From Celeribacter indicus (GTDB lineage: Bacteria; Pseudomonadota; Alphaproteobacteria; Rhodobacterales; Rhodobacteraceae): a DNA stretch of 64,000 nucleotides. Position numbers and translations under genes: made by a program. The notes beneath the pieces were generated by a model. The model searched no databases. It was not told the origin of the DNA and saw nothing but the letters and a program-made list of their open reading frames with translations. The stretch spans positions 2,976,001-3,040,000 of the forward strand of contig NZ_CP004393.1 of NCBI RefSeq assembly GCF_000819565.1. The letters are read 5' to 3'. Below are positions 61,723-64,000 of the stretch, one piece after another; position 1 is the stretch's first letter, and each line of letters begins with the position of its first letter.

Positions 61723-62559
61723 ATGACCGAGCTGACAGACGTGACCGAGATCAAATCCAAACCCGTCCCCACCCTTCCCGATGCCGCGACCGTGCTCGAG
61801 GTGACACACTGGAACGACCGGCTGTTCTCCTTCAAGGTGGAACGCCCGGCCTCGCTGCGCTTCCGCTCCGGGGAATTCGTGATGATCGGCCTGATGGGCG
61901 ATCCCGACCCCAACACCGGCAAACAGAAACCGCTCCTGCGCGCCTATTCCATCGCCTCCCCCTCCTGGGAGGAACATCTCGAATTCTATTCGATCAAGGT
62001 GCCGGACGGGCCGCTGACCTCCCGGCTTCAGCACATCCAGCCGGGCGACCAGATCATCCTGCGCCCGAAACCCGTGGGCACGCTCGTGGTCGATGCGCTC
62101 CTGCCCGGCAAGCGGCTGTGGTTCTTCGCCACCGGCACGGGCATCGCGCCCTTCGCCTCGCTGATGCGCGACCCCGAGGTCTACGAGAAATACGACGAGG
62201 TCATCCTCATGCACACCTGCCGCGAGGTGAGCGAACTCGAATACGGCCGCCAGCTCGTCGAGCATATCAAATCCGACGAGATCCTCTCGGAGATCGAACA
62301 GGGCAAGCTGCGCTACTACCCGACGACGACGCGGGAGGAATTTCACCACATGGGCCGCGTCACCGACAACCTCAGCTCCGGCAAGGTCTTCGAGGATCTC
62401 GGCATCGCCCCGATCGACCCGGAGACCGACCGCGGCATGGTCTGCGGCAACCTCGCCTTCAACAAGGACATCATGGCGATCCTCGACGGCTTCGGCCTGC
62501 GCGAGGGCGCGAATTCCGAACCGAAGGAATACGTGGTCGAGAAGGCCTTCGTCGACTGA
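61723..62559 (+). CDS. fpr: Ferredoxin/flavodoxin-NADP reductase
   Basis: A 278-residue FAD enzyme moving electrons between NADPH and ferredoxin, a likely electron source for the sulfite reductase. The FAD motif is LLRAYSIASP, the NADP motif FATGTGIAPFASL, and the C-terminus ends in VEKAFVD as in the short bacterial class. It lies 180 bp after the DUF934 gene; a separate promoter is possible. Confidence 0.94.
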   Translation: MTELTDVTEIKSKPVPTLPDAATVLEVTHWNDRLFSFKVERPASLRFRSGEFVMIGLMGDPDPNTGKQKPLLRAYSIASPSWEEHLEFYSIKVPDGPLTSRLQHIQPGDQIILRPKPVGTLVVDALLPGKRLWFFATGTGIAPFASLMRDPEVYEKYDEVILMHTCREVSELEYGRQLVEHIKSDEILSEIEQGKLRYYPTTTREEFHHMGRVTDNLSSGKVFEDLGIAPIDPETDRGMVCGNLAFNKDIMAILDGFGLREGANSEPKEYVVEKAFVD

Positions 62560-62590
62560 GGCGGACAGCGCCCCCCTTGGCATGACCACA

Positions 62591-62615
62591 GGCCCCGCCC
62601 CTCCCCGGCGGGGCC
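62591..62615 (+). terminator. Terminator-like hairpin after fpr
   Basis: Perfect 9-bp arms GGCCCCGCC and GGCGGGGCC, 7-nt loop, followed by TTCGTCCTT without a true T run. Confidence 0.55.
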
Positions 62616-62722
62616 TTCGTCCTTCCGGCGCCCGTCCCCTGTCCGTGCCGTCCCCTCGACATCGCGGCGCTCCCGGTTACCTTGAGCACGTCGCCCGTCT
62701 CATGGACACGCACGGAGAAGCC

Positions 62723-63442
62723 ATGCCCCTCCCCGCCCCGATCGCGAACCTTGGCCGCAGGATCGAACTCGTGCCGCTTCTCGTCCTGCTGCTGACCGGC
62801 GGCGCGCTCTGGGCCTTCTTCGGGCTCGCCGCGGAGATGATCGAGGGCGATCTGCATGCCTTCGACGAGCGCCTTCTCCTGACCCTGCGCAACCCGGACG
62901 ATCCGGGCGATCCCATCGGCGGCCGGCGCCTCGCCGTCGCGATGCGCGACCTGACCGCGCTCGGCGGCGTCACCGTGCTCACGGTCATCTCCCTGTCGGT
63001 GCTGATCTACCTCCTGCTCGACGGCCGCCGCGCCTCGGCGCTGTTTCTCGCCGTGGCGATCCTCGGCGGGCAGGCCCTGTCCCATCTCACGAAGCTCGGC
63101 TTTTCCCGCCCGCGTCCCGACCTGGTGCCCCACGGGGTCGAAGTGGCCACGGCCTCCTTTCCCTCGGGCCATTCGCTGATGGCGACCGTCACCTACCTCA
63201 CCCTCGCCGTCATGCTGAGCCGCAGCACGCCGAAACGGCGCATCCGGGCGTTTTTCATCCTTACGGCGGCCCTGATCGCGGTGCTGGTGGGGGCGAGCCG
63301 CGTCTTCCTCGGGGTGCACTGGCCCTCGGACGTGCTCGCCGGCTGGTCGCTCGGTGCGGCCTGGGCGCTCGGCGTCTGGCTCGTCGCCCGCTGGCTCGGA
63401 CGGCGGGGGCGGATCGAAGCGGACACCGCATCCGACGCCTGA
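62723..63442 (+). CDS. PAP2-family membrane phosphatase
   Basis: A 239-residue protein with about six membrane helices. The three phosphatase motifs are visible: KLGFSRPRPD, FPSGHSLMA and SRVFLGVHWPSDV. It probably removes phosphate from a lipid such as phosphatidic acid or undecaprenyl pyrophosphate. The ATG at 62723 has GGAG 5 bp ahead; 62702 is an alternative without one. Confidence 0.88.
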   Translation: MPLPAPIANLGRRIELVPLLVLLLTGGALWAFFGLAAEMIEGDLHAFDERLLLTLRNPDDPGDPIGGRRLAVAMRDLTALGGVTVLTVISLSVLIYLLLDGRRASALFLAVAILGGQALSHLTKLGFSRPRPDLVPHGVEVATASFPSGHSLMATVTYLTLAVMLSRSTPKRRIRAFFILTAALIAVLVGASRVFLGVHWPSDVLAGWSLGAAWALGVWLVARWLGRRGRIEADTASDA

Positions 63443-63463
63443 GCCCGCGCGCGCCAAATGACA

Positions 63464-63487
63464 AAAGCCCCGCCTGAGCGGGGCTTT
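63464..63487. terminator. Bidirectional terminator between PAP2 and the edge gene
   Basis: Perfect 10-bp arms AAAGCCCCGC and GCGGGGCTTT with a CTGA loop, between convergent stop codons. Confidence 0.8.
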
Positions 63488-63518
63488 CACCGGGTCTCCT
63501 GAACGCCTGCGCCGCGGC

Positions 63519-64000
63519 TCACTCGATCCCGAGCAGCGTGCGCGCATTCGCGAGGATCTGCCCGAGCAGTTCGGGATTGTCCTGCGCCTGCGTCATCGCC
63601 GTGGTGATCGTCTCCTTCGCCGTCTGGCCCAGCGACGAGGCATTCACCAGCTCCACCGCGCGGTCCAGATCAAACCCGTCGGTGGTCAGCACCTCGGCCG
63701 CCTCCTCCTCGGAATAGCCGTCACCCGGCGTGCCCGGCTCGGTCGCCTCGCCGGCGGTGGTGGCTTCCTCGACCGCGCCCGCGGCGGCTTCGTTGGCGGT
63801 GTCGGCAAGAGCCTCCGCCGTTTCGGCCGCATCTTCCGCGCCCTGCGTCGCCGCGGAGCTTGCCGCATCCGAGGCATCCGTGGCAGCCTCCCCGGCATCC
63901 GTGACGGCATCGGCCGCGTCCTCTGCCGCCTCGCCCGCGCTCTCCACCGTCGCATCCGCCGCCTGCCGGGCCGCATCGACCGCCTCGTTGGCCGCGTCGA
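63519..64000 (-). CDS. Ala/Glu/Asp-rich repetitive protein, 5' end outside the window
   Basis: The C-terminal 160 or so residues of a protein whose reading frame runs through the window edge. The visible N-terminal part is built from short Ala-rich repeats (DAAxxA, EAAxDA), predicted as long amphipathic helix. The last 65 residues form a more ordinary domain (EEAAEVLTTDGFDLDRAVELV, LGQILANARTLLGIE). An internal GTG at 63947 could be mistaken for a start. I recognise no function; a periplasmic or envelope role is only a guess. Confidence 0.7.
   Translation of the reverse strand, partial: DAANEAVDAARQAADATVESAGEAAEDAADAVTDAGEAATDASDAASSAATQGAEDAAETAEALADTANEAAAGAVEEATTAGEATEPGTPGDGYSEEEAAEVLTTDGFDLDRAVELVNASSLGQTAKETITTAMTQAQDNPELLGQILANARTLLGIE

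Overview
The window reads as chromosomal DNA of a GC-rich alphaproteobacterium, most likely Rhodobacteraceae/Roseobacter group. Signs are the gene block DUF2849-cysI-cysH-DUF934-fpr beside an Lrp-type regulator, ppiD followed by trpE, a B12-dependent ribonucleotide reductase, FabI, and many TRAP transporters. GTG and TTG starts with good ribosome binding sites are common. No insertion sequence, phage gene, integrase or CRISPR array was seen.

Layout. 760-8232: an orphan TRAP binding protein, PhoX-type phosphatase, a YbjN-domain protein, and ilvB-lipoprotein-ilvN behind a classical attenuator whose leader peptide reads Ile-Ile-Val-Leu-Val. 7969-12650: nrdJ, preceded by a pair of NrdR boxes 31 bp apart, a third box and a perfect DnaA box. 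12870-47448: a large catabolic and transport region, almost all on the minus strand. 47449-48879: an aminoglycoside-nucleotidyltransferase-like gene and tRNA-Pro(TGG). 48924-64000: housekeeping genes (DUF192, double cold-shock protein, pdxH, fabI, gpt, aminotransferase, ppiD, trpE, assimilatory sulfate reduction, fpr, PAP2 phosphatase) and the edge of an Ala-rich protein.

The catabolic region. It encodes a phthalate-4,5-dioxygenase-like route (Rieske oxygenase, PDR-type reductase, cis-dihydrodiol dehydrogenase, 4,5-dihydroxyphthalate decarboxylase family). Beside it lie an FMN alpha-hydroxyacid dehydrogenase, a benzoylformate-decarboxylase-like TPP enzyme and an aldehyde dehydrogenase, which together resemble the mandelate pathway. 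There is an 11 kb operon (HyuA/HyuB, a three-part TRAP transporter, a maleate-isomerase-like protein, the TPP enzyme, a D-2-hydroxyacid dehydrogenase), an orphan nadC, a quinohemoprotein alcohol dehydrogenase with a HbpS-like protein and an SDR, and a TAXI-type TRAP transporter split into two loci 20 kb apart. A second small operon pairs a Rieske ferredoxin with a 93-residue protein and an amidohydrolase, divergent from a MarR gene with a 9-bp-arm palindrome.

Main discovery. The same 12-bp palindrome, TTAGATNTCTAA with at most one or two changes, sits 37-110 bp ahead of six transcription units: the dioxygenase, the reductase operon, the TAXI permease (counting from its leader ORF), the TAXI binding protein, the aldehyde dehydrogenase and a universal stress protein. 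It has the size and ends of a MarR/SlyA-type site. The sequence therefore suggests a coordinated uptake-plus-oxidation regulon. The MarR gene at 44714-45253 is the best candidate regulator; this is inference.
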